Source: Melioribacteraceae bacterium
GTDB taxonomy: Bacteria; Bacteroidota; Ignavibacteria; Ignavibacteriales; Melioribacteraceae
Length of the DNA stretch: 64,000 nucleotides
Assembly: GCA_019638015.1 (NCBI GenBank)
Contig: JAHBUP010000001.1
Location: forward strand, 248,001-312,000
Reading direction: 5' to 3'
Shown: one piece after another, positions 52,727-62,454 of the stretch
Layout of the letters: the number at the start of each line of letters is the position of its first letter
Numbering within the stretch: the first letter of the stretch is position 1
Program-made: the position numbers and the translations under genes
Notes under the pieces: model-generated
What the model saw: the letters and a program-made list of their open reading frames with translations, nothing else
The model's database searches: none
Told to the model about the DNA's origin: nothing

Positions 52727-55090
52727 TTAAAAACTCATATGCTCGGTTCTGTTTATAATTTCATTTTGCAAATCTTCACCGAGATCAACAAAATAATCGC
52801 TATAGCCCGCAACCCGCACAATAAGGTCGCGATATTTTTCTGGATGTTTTTTTGCTTCCCGTAGAATATCAGCATTCACCACATTAAACTGAATATGATG
52901 ACCGTCCAACTTAAAATATGTTCGTATCAAATGAACAATCTTTTCAATACCCTCATCGGTTTCAAGAAATTGAGGGGTAAACTTTTGATTTAATAAAGTT
53001 CCACCTGTTCTAAGGTGATCTATTTTTGATGCTGATTTTATTACCGATGTCGGTCCATGAACATCTACTCCTTGAACAGGAGAAATTCCTTCACTCACGG
53101 GCTCTTTAGCAAATCTTCCATCTGGAGTAGCGCCAAGCACGCTTCCAAAATATACGTGACATGTAGTAGGAAGTAGATCAATCCGGAAGTGTCCACCTTT
53201 AGTATTTGGTTTTCCGTCAACAGCATTAAAGTAGGTTTCAAATACTCTTTGGGTGATATCGTCAGCGCGGTCATCATCGTTACCATATCGTGGAGTTTCA
53301 AAATATAGTTTATCTCTGAAATCTTTTTTGTTCTCGAAGTTTGAGTTTAGTAATTCGATTAATTCATTCATCGAACAAGATTTATTCTCGAACACATGAT
53401 ATTTGATCGCTGAAAGAGAATCGGTAATTGTCCCTAACCCAACCCCTTGTATGTATGATGAATTATAGCGGGCTCCACCGGCATTATAGTCTTTTCCCTT
53501 TGAAATGCAGTCATCAATTAAAAGTGAGAGAAATGGAGCGGGCATATATTTAGCATAAATTCTTTCAATAATAAGATTACCCTTAATTTTTATGTTAATA
53601 AAATGATTAAGCTGTTTCTCGAATGCAGAATAAAATTCATCGAACGAATTAAATGTTTGAGGATCACCTGTTTTCAAACCTATTTGCTTCTGAGTGCGAG
53701 GATCAAATCCATTATGAAGAGTTATCTCTAATATTTTGGGTATGTTGAAATACCCGGTGAGAATATAACTTTCCTTTCCGAACGCACCAGCCTCAACACA
53801 TCCGCTTGCCCCGCCGCAACGAGCGTCAATTATTGATTTCCCTTGTCTCGTTAATTCTTGAATAATCGCGTCGGTATTGAATATTGATGGCTGACCAAAT
53901 CCGGTTTTAATAATTTTGAGCGCGCGCTTTAATAATCGATCTGGATTTTTCTTACTCACCTGAACCATAGAGCTGGGTTGAAGCAATCTCATTTCTTCAA
54001 TTGTATCGAGAAGGATATATGTCATTTCATTAGTTGCGTCTTCCCCTTTCGGAGTAACACCACCAACATTGATTAAACAAAAATCGGTATAAGTATTGCT
54101 CTCTTGAGCGGTTACACCAACCTTTGGGGGAGCCGGCTGATTATTAAATTTTATCCAAAATGATTGAAGAAGTTCTCTAACTTGAACTTCGGTCAATAAT
54201 CCGCTCTCAATATCACGTTTGTAGAATGGATAAAGATGCTGATCTAATCTTCCCGGATTAAATGAATCCCATGTGTTTAATTCTGTTGTTACTCCAAGGT
54301 GAATAAACCAGTAGTATTGAAGAGCCTCCCACATTGTTCGGGGTGCGTTCTCCGGAACCCGGCTGCAAATCCCGGCCATAGTTTCAAGTTCAATTTTTCT
54401 TTGAGAATTCTTTTCAACTGAAGCAAGCTCATTTAACTTTTCACTGTAACGCTTGGCGTAAATAATTATCGATTCGGCGGCTATTTTCATTGCCTTAAGT
54501 TGTTCCCGTTTGTCAAGCGCTTCAACATCATTATGAAAATCCAATTTGCTGATTGCCGCTTCAATTTCGTTTAAGAAATCAAGCATTCCTTTTTTATAAA
54601 TTTTATCATCGCCAACTGTATGCCCCGGCGCGCGCTGTTCCATAAACTCAGTAAAAATTCCCGCTTTATATGAAGCCCGCCATTCCTCATCAACTTCAGT
54701 AAGAATTTTTTCCCTAATACTTTTCCCATTCCAAAATGGAGCAACTTCATTTAAAATTATATCTCTTGTTTCTTGTGATGATTTAAACCAAACTTTTTCT
54801 CTGTTGTTAAGAATTTCCAAATCATCTTTAGAGTGAATGCACAATTCGGGATATGTAGGCGTAGCTTTGGGGGAGTTGCCTTTTTCTCCCACGATCAATT
54901 CGCCATCATTTATGCAGAGTTCTTTGTTTTCAAGGATATATTTAAATGCCAAAGCACGAGCAACTGGTATTGAATGTTTTTGTGCTTCGCCGCTTTTGTA
55001 AAATTCGGTAAGTAATTTTGCCCGCTCGTGAGACAATGTGGGAATAGCATTAAGTGATTGCTCTCTTAATCTTTTAATTCTCTCGTTCAT
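52727..55090 (-). CDS. hypD: trans-4-hydroxy-L-proline dehydratase (glycyl radical enzyme)
   Basis: 787 residues. Glycyl radical enzyme: thiyl Cys431 with Glu433 (SGCVEAGAF) and the radical Gly762 in VRVAGYSDYF. Active-site residues I remember for Clostridioides difficile HypD (F152, H160, D278, S334, D339, C434, E436, Y450, T645, G765) match here with a uniform offset of three: F149, H157, D275, S331, D336, C431, E433, Y447, T642, G762. It dehydrates hydroxyproline to P5C without oxygen. The symbol here is not the hydrogenase factor HypD. The activase is just upstream. Confidence 0.9.
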   Translation of the reverse strand: MNERIKRLREQSLNAIPTLSHERAKLLTEFYKSGEAQKHSIPVARALAFKYILENKELCINDGELIVGEKGNSPKATPTYPELCIHSKDDLEILNNREKVWFKSSQETRDIILNEVAPFWNGKSIREKILTEVDEEWRASYKAGIFTEFMEQRAPGHTVGDDKIYKKGMLDFLNEIEAAISKLDFHNDVEALDKREQLKAMKIAAESIIIYAKRYSEKLNELASVEKNSQRKIELETMAGICSRVPENAPRTMWEALQYYWFIHLGVTTELNTWDSFNPGRLDQHLYPFYKRDIESGLLTEVQVRELLQSFWIKFNNQPAPPKVGVTAQESNTYTDFCLINVGGVTPKGEDATNEMTYILLDTIEEMRLLQPSSMVQVSKKNPDRLLKRALKIIKTGFGQPSIFNTDAIIQELTRQGKSIIDARCGGASGCVEAGAFGKESYILTGYFNIPKILEITLHNGFDPRTQKQIGLKTGDPQTFNSFDEFYSAFEKQLNHFINIKIKGNLIIERIYAKYMPAPFLSLLIDDCISKGKDYNAGGARYNSSYIQGVGLGTITDSLSAIKYHVFENKSCSMNELIELLNSNFENKKDFRDKLYFETPRYGNDDDRADDITQRVFETYFNAVDGKPNTKGGHFRIDLLPTTCHVYFGSVLGATPDGRFAKEPVSEGISPVQGVDVHGPTSVIKSASKIDHLRTGGTLLNQKFTPQFLETDEGIEKIVHLIRTYFKLDGHHIQFNVVNADILREAKKHPEKYRDLIVRVAGYSDYFVDLGEDLQNEIINRTEHMSF

Positions 55091-55092
55091 TA

Positions 55093-55899
55093 TTATCCTC
55101 CGATTTTAACCGGAATGTTTAGTTGTTCGAATCTACTTTTTAATTCTAACATAACTTCTTTTGTTGGTGCTTTAATTTGATTGATTTTATTTTCCTTGTT
55201 CATTCTCTCATATTTTTTAGTCGCTGAATTATGGTAGGGAAGAAGATCAATCTCACGGATATTTTTTAATCGGGAAATTAAATCAATCATTGAAGAAATA
55301 TTTTTTCCTGTATCTGTAATCGAAGGAATAATTGGAATACGCAAAACAACTTTATTTCCTATTTCGGTAAGCAGTGTTAAATTATCATGAATTAGAGTGT
55401 TTGGAATACCGCAATAGTTAATGTGTTCTTGCTCATCAATTAACTTTAAATCGTATAAAAATAGGTCGATTAATTCATAGATTTTCTCGAAATCCACAAA
55501 GGGGGCATAGCCGGTCGTATCGATTGCTGTATTTATATCATTTTGTTTGCACGAATAGAGTAGAGAATATAGAAATTCTTTTTGAAGCATTGGTTCACCG
55601 CCAGAAATGGTTACACCTCCATTCGACTCTTCATAAAATGGAATATCTTTTTTTATTTCATTCATTATGTGGTCAACTGAGATTCTAGAACCGATTGTTT
55701 TACTAGAAGATGTTGAATTACTAAAATTCCACCGGAAGGTACATCCGTCTATTTCTTCGGGAAGTTCTCTTTGACTTTCGGGATTGTGGCACCACCAGCA
55801 TGTTAAAGGGCACCCTTTAAAGAAAACCGTTGTTCTTATTCCCGGACCATCATTTACAGAGAATTTTTTTATATCAAAAATATAACCGTGAGTTTGCAA
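55093..55899 (-). CDS. Glycyl-radical enzyme activase, short form
   Basis: 268 residues. Radical SAM cluster C-x3-C-x2-C in GCPLTCWWCHNPE, GISGGEP-like ISGGEP, and the TTGYAP and DLFLYDLKLID segments of pyruvate-formate-lyase activases. Most activases of dehydratase-type glycyl radical enzymes carry an eight-cysteine two-cluster ferredoxin insert after CHNPE. Here the insert is about 35 residues with one Cys, so only the SAM cluster is likely. TTG start at 55899. Two bases separate it from the dehydratase. Confidence 0.9.
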   Translation of the reverse strand: MQTHGYIFDIKKFSVNDGPGIRTTVFFKGCPLTCWWCHNPESQRELPEEIDGCTFRWNFSNSTSSSKTIGSRISVDHIMNEIKKDIPFYEESNGGVTISGGEPMLQKEFLYSLLYSCKQNDINTAIDTTGYAPFVDFEKIYELIDLFLYDLKLIDEQEHINYCGIPNTLIHDNLTLLTEIGNKVVLRIPIIPSITDTGKNISSMIDLISRLKNIREIDLLPYHNSATKKYERMNKENKINQIKAPTKEVMLELKSRFEQLNIPVKIGG

Positions 55900-56007
55900 A
55901 CAAATTCTGTTTTAGTTTGGCAATAAAATAATAGAAAGCCGGTTAAAAGGGAACGAAAGATTGAAATATTATGGTTATTATTATTGTTACAATAAATTGC
56001 CTGGTAA

Positions 56008-56904
56008 ATGGAAAGTAATATTAAAAGATCTTATATATATGCTGGTTTCGCGATTCTATTCTGGTCAACTGTTGCAACAGTTTTTAAGTTGACACTTATT
56101 GGGATGAATAATGCTCAATTATTGTTCTATTCCTCATTTATAAGTTTAATCATTTTATTTCTGTTGATGCTTCGGTTTTCGAGAAGGGAATTAAATAATT
56201 TCTTTAAATGGAAAGTAATTCAGAAAAATGCAGTACTTGGATTCATAAATCCATTTATTTACTATTTAATACTATTTAAAGCATATTCCATGCTGCCCGC
56301 CCACGAAGCCCAACCACTTAATTTAATTTGGCCTATTGTAATCTCTATTTTTTCTGTCATCTTTTTGAAACAGAAATTTTCAGTTAAAACAATTATTGGT
56401 CTGGTAATTTCATTTTTAGGGATAGTGATAATTGCAACTAGGGGTGATTTGTTTGCGTTTCACTTCCACAATTTATTTGGTGTGCTATTAGCGGTTTCCA
56501 GCGCTTTTATTTGGGCAGCCTATTGGATTCTTAATTTATTAGATACTCGCGAGGAATCGGTAAAATTGTTTGGAGCGTTTTTTTACGGTACCATTTTTAC
56601 GGGAATATATCTTGCTTTGTTTGATTCCTTCACCGGATTTGAAATTAAATATTTAATGGGTGCAGTATATGTTGGAATTTTTGAAATGGGGATCACTTTT
56701 TATTTTTGGCTGAAGGCGCTTTCCTTGAGCAACGACAAAGCAAAAACCTCTACCCTTATTTATCTGTTTCCGGTAATCTCGATGATACTCATTTACATAT
56801 TTCTGAATGAGGATATTTCAGCTTCAGCGCCAATTGGACTATTGTTAATTATCGGTGGAATATTAATTCAGAGATATGACGAATTGAAATTTAGGAAAGG
56901 GTGA
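56008..56904 (+). CDS. EamA/DMT family transporter
   Basis: 298 residues, ten membrane segments in two EamA repeats (AILFWSTVATVFK, EAQPLNLIWPIVISIFSVIFLKQKF; SSAFIWAAYWILN, KTSTLIYLFPVISMILIYIFL). It probably exports or imports small metabolites such as amino acids. It is divergent from the hydroxyproline genes and shares the intergenic region with them, so a link is possible but not proven. Its 3' end overlaps the convergent MBL gene by 14 bases. Confidence 0.85.
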   Translation: MESNIKRSYIYAGFAILFWSTVATVFKLTLIGMNNAQLLFYSSFISLIILFLLMLRFSRRELNNFFKWKVIQKNAVLGFINPFIYYLILFKAYSMLPAHEAQPLNLIWPIVISIFSVIFLKQKFSVKTIIGLVISFLGIVIIATRGDLFAFHFHNLFGVLLAVSSAFIWAAYWILNLLDTREESVKLFGAFFYGTIFTGIYLALFDSFTGFEIKYLMGAVYVGIFEMGITFYFWLKALSLSNDKAKTSTLIYLFPVISMILIYIFLNEDISASAPIGLLLIIGGILIQRYDELKFRKG

Positions 56905-57829
56905 AGGTTTGACCGATTTCCTCCAAGCCAATTTTTATGTTATAACTTGATGCCGCGCGTATCATCCAATCAATTGGTTCATTAAACGGTTCTCTACCCT
57001 GTGCAAAAGTTTTAGTATGCATGGGAATAAAATATTTGGCGTTTATTTCAGTTGCCATTTTAACGGCTTCTTCTGGATTACAGTGCGCTCTTGTCCAAGG
57101 ATTATAGGCTCCAATCGGCATCAGCGCAATATCAACATTTTCATGAGCGGCGGCTTTTAGTTTATCGGTATTTGCGGTATCACCGCCAAATAATATTTTC
57201 TTTTCCTTATATTCAAAAACATAGGCATTATAACTTCTTCCATCCTTAAAGTACCCTCGAGATCTGTCACGCTCCCAGGGGAAACGCCAACCGAAATGTT
57301 TTACTTCATAAGCTTTTACTCGAACATCTTGAATTACCGATTCTTCTCCCCAATCCAAAACCGTTATTGATTTCCATGGTAAATCATCAATTACATCTTT
57401 GGTTAAATATGCAACAACTACATCAATTTGATTAGGAAATTTATTTGCAATGGCTTTAAGAGTAGGATAATCTGTATGATCCATATGTGCGTGAGAGAGT
57501 AAAATTAAGTCGGGTTTTGGAATTTGATCAACCCTCAACGCAGGCGGGGTAATTCTGGTCGGTCCTATGGTCGATCCTAAAAAGTAAACTCCAACACGAT
57601 CGAAAAGAACCGGATCTGTAATTATCCATTTACCGAACATATTTATTAGTACAGTTGAATGACCAAGCCACGATAAAGTTATATCTTGATTGCTCCATTC
57701 GTTTGGCTGAGGGAAATAATTCAATTTAACAGAAGGGGCCGCCTCTGTATCCGATTTCACAAAAAGGGGGGAAAGTAATAATCCGCTTCCTGTGAGAAAA
57801 CTTTTCTTTATAAAATTTCTTCTTTTCAT
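56891..57829 (-). CDS. Tat-exported metallo-beta-lactamase-fold hydrolase
   Basis: 312 residues. The N-terminus MKRRNFIKKSFLTGSGLLL resembles a Tat signal. Metal ligands: HAHMDH in LSHAHMDHTD, LFGGDTAN and the IPMHTKTF His. The pattern WLGHSTVLINMFGKWIITDPVL fits the NAPE-PLD/UlaG-like group. It likely hydrolyses a phosphodiester or lactone in the periplasm. Confidence 0.85.
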   Translation of the reverse strand: MKRRNFIKKSFLTGSGLLLSPLFVKSDTEAAPSVKLNYFPQPNEWSNQDITLSWLGHSTVLINMFGKWIITDPVLFDRVGVYFLGSTIGPTRITPPALRVDQIPKPDLILLSHAHMDHTDYPTLKAIANKFPNQIDVVVAYLTKDVIDDLPWKSITVLDWGEESVIQDVRVKAYEVKHFGWRFPWERDRSRGYFKDGRSYNAYVFEYKEKKILFGGDTANTDKLKAAAHENVDIALMPIGAYNPWTRAHCNPEEAVKMATEINAKYFIPMHTKTFAQGREPFNEPIDWMIRAASSYNIKIGLEEIGQTFTLS

Positions 57830-57873
57830 AAAATATAAAACAGGATTGAGGAGAAAAAAATTCCTTTCAGCGG

Positions 57874-58329
57874 TTAATTGATTACTACCTTATTCGAAAG
57901 CTCGTTGCTATCATCCTGTTTAATTGGGAAATGTTGTGATAAAATTTTGCCGATTTTCTCAATTCCGAACAATACGCCATCGCAATATCTACCCAATTTA
58001 AATTCTGCCAATATCTCGTCTCGAATAATATCCCATGTGTTCTGTTCAACTTTCGAATTAATTCCCTCATCGGCAAGAATATAGAATGTTTTTTCACTAA
58101 GTAAAATAAATAATAATATTCCGGTTTTATCTCGGGTTTCATTCATTTTTAGGTGAAAAAATTCCGTTTCGGCAATTTTTCGAATATCTTGTTTCTTCTC
58201 GGAAAATTTTCTTTTTTCACGAATCGCAATCCTAATTTCTCCCGAAGTGTACTTCTCGTTCTCTGTAATTTTTTTAGAAATTCGGAGAAAGTCATCATCA
58301 CTAAAGTAAGTATATATTATCGGCTCCAT
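57874..58329 (-). CDS. TPM-domain protein
   Basis: 151 residues with the TPM fold (YTSGEIRIAIREKRKF, RDKTGILLFILLSEKTFYILAD, KLGRYCDGVLFGIEKIG). Related domains occur in plant TLP18.3 phosphatase and bacterial membrane proteins. Here there is no signal peptide and no trailing membrane segment. The exact role is unknown. Confidence 0.8.
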   Translation of the reverse strand: MEPIIYTYFSDDDFLRISKKITENEKYTSGEIRIAIREKRKFSEKKQDIRKIAETEFFHLKMNETRDKTGILLFILLSEKTFYILADEGINSKVEQNTWDIIRDEILAEFKLGRYCDGVLFGIEKIGKILSQHFPIKQDDSNELSNKVVIN

Positions 58330-58401
58330 CTTCTGCGCTTTTTTTGTGCAAAGATAAGGGTTGAAAGTTATAAATGAAACTCTCTGGAATTAAGATTTTA
58401 T

Positions 58402-58409
58402 TATATTTG
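58402..58409 (+). promoter_or_regulatory. Candidate -7 element for gpmA
   Basis: TATATTTG 33 bases before the ATG; no clear upstream TTTG at the right spacing. Confidence 0.45.
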
Positions 58410-58441
58410 CACTGCTCAAATAACAAATCAAGGATATAAAA

Positions 58442-59188
58442 ATGTACAAAGTAGTATTGCTGCGTCATGGGGAGAGTGAGTGGAACAAACTCAATCTGTT
58501 TACCGGCTGGACCGATGTTGATCTTTCAGAGAAAGGATTGGAAGAAGCAAAACAAGCCGGTATTGTTATGAAAAATGAAGGCTACACTTTTGATATCGCT
58601 TTTACCTCAGTATTAAAGAGAGCGATAAGAACATTAAATTTTGCACTAGAAGGACTGGATTTATTATGGATTCCGGTTATTAAATCCTGGCGGTTAAATG
58701 AAAGACATTATGGAGCGCTTCAAGGCTTAAACAAAGCTGAAACTGCAGAAAAATATGGTAATGATCAGGTTAAAGTTTGGAGAAGAAGCTACGATGTTCC
58801 ACCGCCACCACTCGAAGATACTGATGAAAGATATCCGGGAAAAGATCCCCGTTATGCCGATATGGATAAAAAAGATATACCATTAACTGAGAGTTTAAAA
58901 TTAACTGTTGATAGATTTTTACCATATTGGCACGAAACGATAGCTCCAACTATCAAAAGTGGTAAAAAAGTAATTATTGCCGCGCATGGAAATAGCTTGA
59001 GAGCATTAGTAAAATATCTTGATAATATCTCCGAAGAAGATATAGTAGAATTAAATATTCCTACAGGTGTTCCATTGGTTTATGAATTAGATGTTGATCT
59101 GAAACCGATTAAACATTATTATCTTGGTGATCAAGACGCAATAAACGCGGCAATTAACGCAGTTGCAAAACAAACCGAAAAGAAATAA
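58442..59188 (+). CDS. gpmA: Phosphoglycerate mutase, 2,3-BPG dependent
   Basis: 248 residues. It interconverts 3- and 2-phosphoglycerate in glycolysis. Catalytic phospho-His in [10 protein letters not shown] (His9), [25 protein letters not shown], and the second His in [14 protein letters not shown]. It has its own promoter and a perfect hairpin terminator. Confidence 0.97.
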   Translation: MYKVVLLRHGESEWNKLNLFTGWTDVDLSEKGLEEAKQAGIVMKNEGYTFDIAFTSVLKRAIRTLNFALEGLDLLWIPVIKSWRLNERHYGALQGLNKAETAEKYGNDQVKVWRRSYDVPPPPLEDTDERYPGKDPRYADMDKKDIPLTESLKLTVDRFLPYWHETIAPTIKSGKKVIIAAHGNSLRALVKYLDNISEEDIVELNIPTGVPLVYELDVDLKPIKHYYLGDQDAINAAINAVAKQTEKK

Positions 59189-59196
59189 TTTGATCA

Positions 59197-59222
59197 TAGG
59201 GGATTAAGTGATTAATCCCCTA
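59197..59222 (+). terminator. Terminator after gpmA
   Basis: TAGGGGATTAA (59197-59207) and TTAATCCCCTA (59212-59222) form a perfect 11-bp stem with loop GTGA. Confidence 0.82.
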
Positions 59223-59341
59223 CATTTAATATGCATTTTTTCTTCTCTTGCTATACTCAATCAAAAAAAATTATATTGTGCACCAAAAGGAGAATGAACA
59301 GATAATTTTTACCACATTTTAGTTTATTGAAGGAAGTAAAG

Positions 59342-60373
59342 ATGAAAAAGTTATTTTTTGGAATGTTCATTCTTCTATTCTCACTCACCCAAATTAAATC
59401 TCAAACAGTAATTGGAAAATATGCCGGCGAGTTTTTAGCCATTGGCGTTGGGGGAAGGGCTTTAGGAATGGGCAGTGCCCAAACCGCAATTGTTAATGAT
59501 GTTACCTCCGGTTATTGGAACCCCGCAGGATTAGCAAAAATGAATTATCCCCAAATTTCATTGATGCACGAAGAGCATTTCGGCAATCTTATGAATTATA
59601 ATTATGGCGCGGTTGCAATTCCTTATGGTACCGATATGAGTTTTGGTTTGAGTATCATTCGTTCGAGCATTGATGGAATCCCCGATACACGTAATGCATT
59701 ATATGACGCTAACGGTGACGGCATACTAGATATAAGAACTGACCGGTTGGATTATTCAAAAATTACAGAGTTTAATAATACTGACTGGGCATTCTATTTA
59801 TCATTCGCGAAAAGACAAACGGAAGATTTTTATTGGGGTGCGAATGTAAAATTAATTTCCCGCGATATTGCGGAGTTTTCAGCTTTCGGCATCGGTTTTG
59901 ACATTGGCGCATATTACAAACCATTGGATAAACTTCATCTTGGCGCAACAATTCAAGATGTCACCACAACATTGGTTGCGTGGAGTACCGGCAGAAATGA
60001 ATTAATTTCTCCAACTGCGAAAATTGGAGCCGCATATGAATTATCATTTCTCGGAGGAACATTTTTACCTGCAATAGATTTTGATATTCGATTTGAAAAT
60101 AGAAAAACCGCCTCTACATTTGCTGTAGGCCCAATTAGTTTTGATGCTCACACCGGATTAGAATATAGATACAAAAATATTTTTGCTGTTCGGGCCGGAT
60201 ATAATGATGTTAAACAGTTCACTGTTGGCGCGGGTGTAAATCTGCCAAAACTCCAAATTGATTATTCATTCGCTAGATTTAGTCAATCTGAAACAGAAAG
60301 ATTACCAGATACTCACCGTATTTCTTTGATTCTAACTTTAGAAGAACCAAGGTTTCTAAGGAGTACCGAATAG
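59342..60373 (+). CDS. PorV/UPF0164-family outer-membrane protein
   Basis: 343 residues from the ATG at 59342 (GAAGGAAG upstream; an open frame from a TTG at 59327 is less likely). Signal peptide about 1-21. The AIGVGGRALGMGSAQTA and SGYWNPAGLAKM segments are the mark of PorV/PorQ/UPF0164 proteins, long-chain-fatty-acid-transporter-like barrels of this phylum that help type IX secretion. Abundant in Ignavibacteria. No other type IX gene is in the window. Confidence 0.88.
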   Translation: MKKLFFGMFILLFSLTQIKSQTVIGKYAGEFLAIGVGGRALGMGSAQTAIVNDVTSGYWNPAGLAKMNYPQISLMHEEHFGNLMNYNYGAVAIPYGTDMSFGLSIIRSSIDGIPDTRNALYDANGDGILDIRTDRLDYSKITEFNNTDWAFYLSFAKRQTEDFYWGANVKLISRDIAEFSAFGIGFDIGAYYKPLDKLHLGATIQDVTTTLVAWSTGRNELISPTAKIGAAYELSFLGGTFLPAIDFDIRFENRKTASTFAVGPISFDAHTGLEYRYKNIFAVRAGYNDVKQFTVGAGVNLPKLQIDYSFARFSQSETERLPDTHRISLILTLEEPRFLRSTE

Positions 60374-60477
60374 AGAAATATTACTCTATGTAAAAATCAA
60401 TTCTTTTTGCTATCGCGCATTAAACTGATCCCTTAACTTTTTCTCGAATTAATCGATAATCCAGAAAAAAGATTAAT

Positions 60478-60855
60478 ATGGATGCCATCTCACACAAAAC
60501 AGAAATGCCAATCATAGTTGCTGAAACTCCGCCAGTAAAATTTATCAGCGATTCAAAAAATGAAAAACCAATAGATAAAATAGAAATTTCGAATACAGCA
60601 AAAGCATTTGCAAAACTCGATAATTTTCTTAACCTGGGTAAAAAAGATAGACTAGATACAAGCGATTTAAACGAGGAAGAAAAAAAAGAATTTCTAAAAA
60701 TGCTCGCAAAATTATTGCAGGAAGGAATTGTTGGTTATGAAATTTTGGAAATTAATGGTAAACCGGAAAAGCATTATATAGTAAATCAAATCGGGGATGA
60801 AAGAATAAAGGGGGCGAAGCTTTATAAAAAGTATTTAAGTGACGGTACTAATTAA
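60478..60855 (+). CDS. Conserved hypothetical protein (125 residues)
   Basis: Soluble, charged protein. The segment KIEISNTAKAFAKLD recalls the N-terminus of FlgM-like anti-sigma factors or flagellar-related small proteins, but the rest (LNEEEKKEFLKMLAKLLQEGIVGYEI) does not prove it. Ends IKGAKLYKKYLSDGTN. The function is unknown. Confidence 0.6.
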   Translation: MDAISHKTEMPIIVAETPPVKFISDSKNEKPIDKIEISNTAKAFAKLDNFLNLGKKDRLDTSDLNEEEKKEFLKMLAKLLQEGIVGYEILEINGKPEKHYIVNQIGDERIKGAKLYKKYLSDGTN

Positions 60856-60948
60856 TTAAATATCCCTTCCCACTTATGTATTAAAGAATCCAATTCGTTG
60901 CAAATTGAATAAAAGTTATAAAACTGCAAGCTAAGTTAACCGTCAAAA

Positions 60949-62181
60949 TTGGCAAACAAGTCGGAGTTTAGTGTGAAACTGCAGACAAGGCGTTACGATA
61001 TAGATTGGTTAAGAGTAATAGCCTTCTATATTCTAATTCTTTACCATTCAGGAATGTTTTTTGTGCCATGGCAATTTCATCTCAAGAACCCTCAAACTTC
61101 TGAATGGTTCGAAACATGGATGGCGTTTTTAAGTCAATGGCGGCTACCGTTATTGTTCATGATTTCGGGAATCGGTGTGAGTTACGCTCTTGGAAAAAGA
61201 AGTGCTTTAAATTTTTTTGGCGAAAGAAGCCGCAGACTATTGATCCCAGTTTTATTCGGAATGTTTGTGATTGTACCTCCTCAGATTTATTTTGAAAGAC
61301 TAACACAGGGCGTTGAATACTCAAGTTATTTCGAGTTTTGGAAAACAGTATTTACTTTTCAATCTTATCCTCAGGGAAACTTAAGCTGGCACCATCTCTG
61401 GTTTGTGGTTTACATCTTTGTATATTCAATAATCACACTTCCACTTTTTCTTTTTTTAAGAAGCAGTTACTCCGCAACACTTAGAAATAAACTATCAACT
61501 TTTGTGGATGCGAATCCGAATACGATTTATCTTTTATGGCTTCCACTTGCAGCCGCATATTTTATTCTGGCTCCAATTTTTCCAACAACCCATAATTTGT
61601 TTTATGATTGGTATAATTTTACATTCTCGCTAATCTTTTTTGTTTCAGGTTATTTGATCACTACTGTCGAAGGAGTCTGGAATGTAATAATAGCGCAAAG
61701 GAAAAAATCACTTATCGTCGCGTTAATCCCATCATTATTTCTAATCCTTTTTGTATATGGCCCAACGTTCTATATAATGAATGAGGAGACGGAATTATTC
61801 GGAATATTCTACGGTGTACTTAAAATAACACTTGTTACTTTTATACTATACGCAATATTCGGTTATGGTAATGTTCTCCTTAATGAGTCGAGCAAGGTTT
61901 TGTCGTACTTAAATGAATCTGTTTATCCTCTATATATCTTGCATCAATCTGTTCAGCTTACAATTGGCTATTATATACTGCAATTGGATCTGGGAATATT
62001 GCCCAAATTTCTAATGGTGGTAATTGGAACTTTTGGAATTAGCTTTCTGATTTATGAACTGCTAATTAGGAGAGTAAAATTTATGAGAGTTTTGTTTGGC
62101 TTAAAACCCTCTGAAATCAATAGAGATGCAACTATTGAGAGATCATCCGCAAATAGTGTTGTATATGAAGAATCAAATTAA
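60949..62181 (+). CDS. Acyltransferase-3 family membrane protein
   Basis: 410 residues, about ten membrane segments. The N-terminal RRYDIDWLRVIAFYILILYHSG has the Arg and His of acyltransferase-3/OpgC proteins, which O-acylate sugars or glucans at the membrane. The mid-part HHLWFVVYIFVYS and ESVYPLYILHQ are also family features. TTG start at 60949, or GTG at 60973. Confidence 0.82.
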   Translation: MANKSEFSVKLQTRRYDIDWLRVIAFYILILYHSGMFFVPWQFHLKNPQTSEWFETWMAFLSQWRLPLLFMISGIGVSYALGKRSALNFFGERSRRLLIPVLFGMFVIVPPQIYFERLTQGVEYSSYFEFWKTVFTFQSYPQGNLSWHHLWFVVYIFVYSIITLPLFLFLRSSYSATLRNKLSTFVDANPNTIYLLWLPLAAAYFILAPIFPTTHNLFYDWYNFTFSLIFFVSGYLITTVEGVWNVIIAQRKKSLIVALIPSLFLILFVYGPTFYIMNEETELFGIFYGVLKITLVTFILYAIFGYGNVLLNESSKVLSYLNESVYPLYILHQSVQLTIGYYILQLDLGILPKFLMVVIGTFGISFLIYELLIRRVKFMRVLFGLKPSEINRDATIERSSANSVVYEESN

Positions 62182-62375
62182 CAGACTAGACGAAGTATGG
62201 AAAATTATAAATTTACCAGAAATTTCCTTCGATATTGTTAGGCATGCAAGCATTGCGGCCGCTATCAACAAATAATTCTACATACATTATCAATAAAATG
62301 AACTATCCAATTACAGACCTCGTTATCTAACTTAAATAGACATCTTGTTGCATAATTGTTAAATTTACACATCCG

Positions 62376-62388
62376 TTTAACGGTTAAA
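62376..62388. promoter_or_regulatory. Near-palindrome TTTAAC-G-GTTAAA upstream of aceE
   Basis: Perfect 6-bp arms around one base, 67 bases before the aceE ATG. It could be an operator. No known regulator site is recognised. Confidence 0.35.
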
Positions 62389-62454
62389 TTATGTTTTATA
62401 TTTTCAAATTGCGGCAAGAATAAATTGTGAATATTGAAAAACAAGGAATACAAA

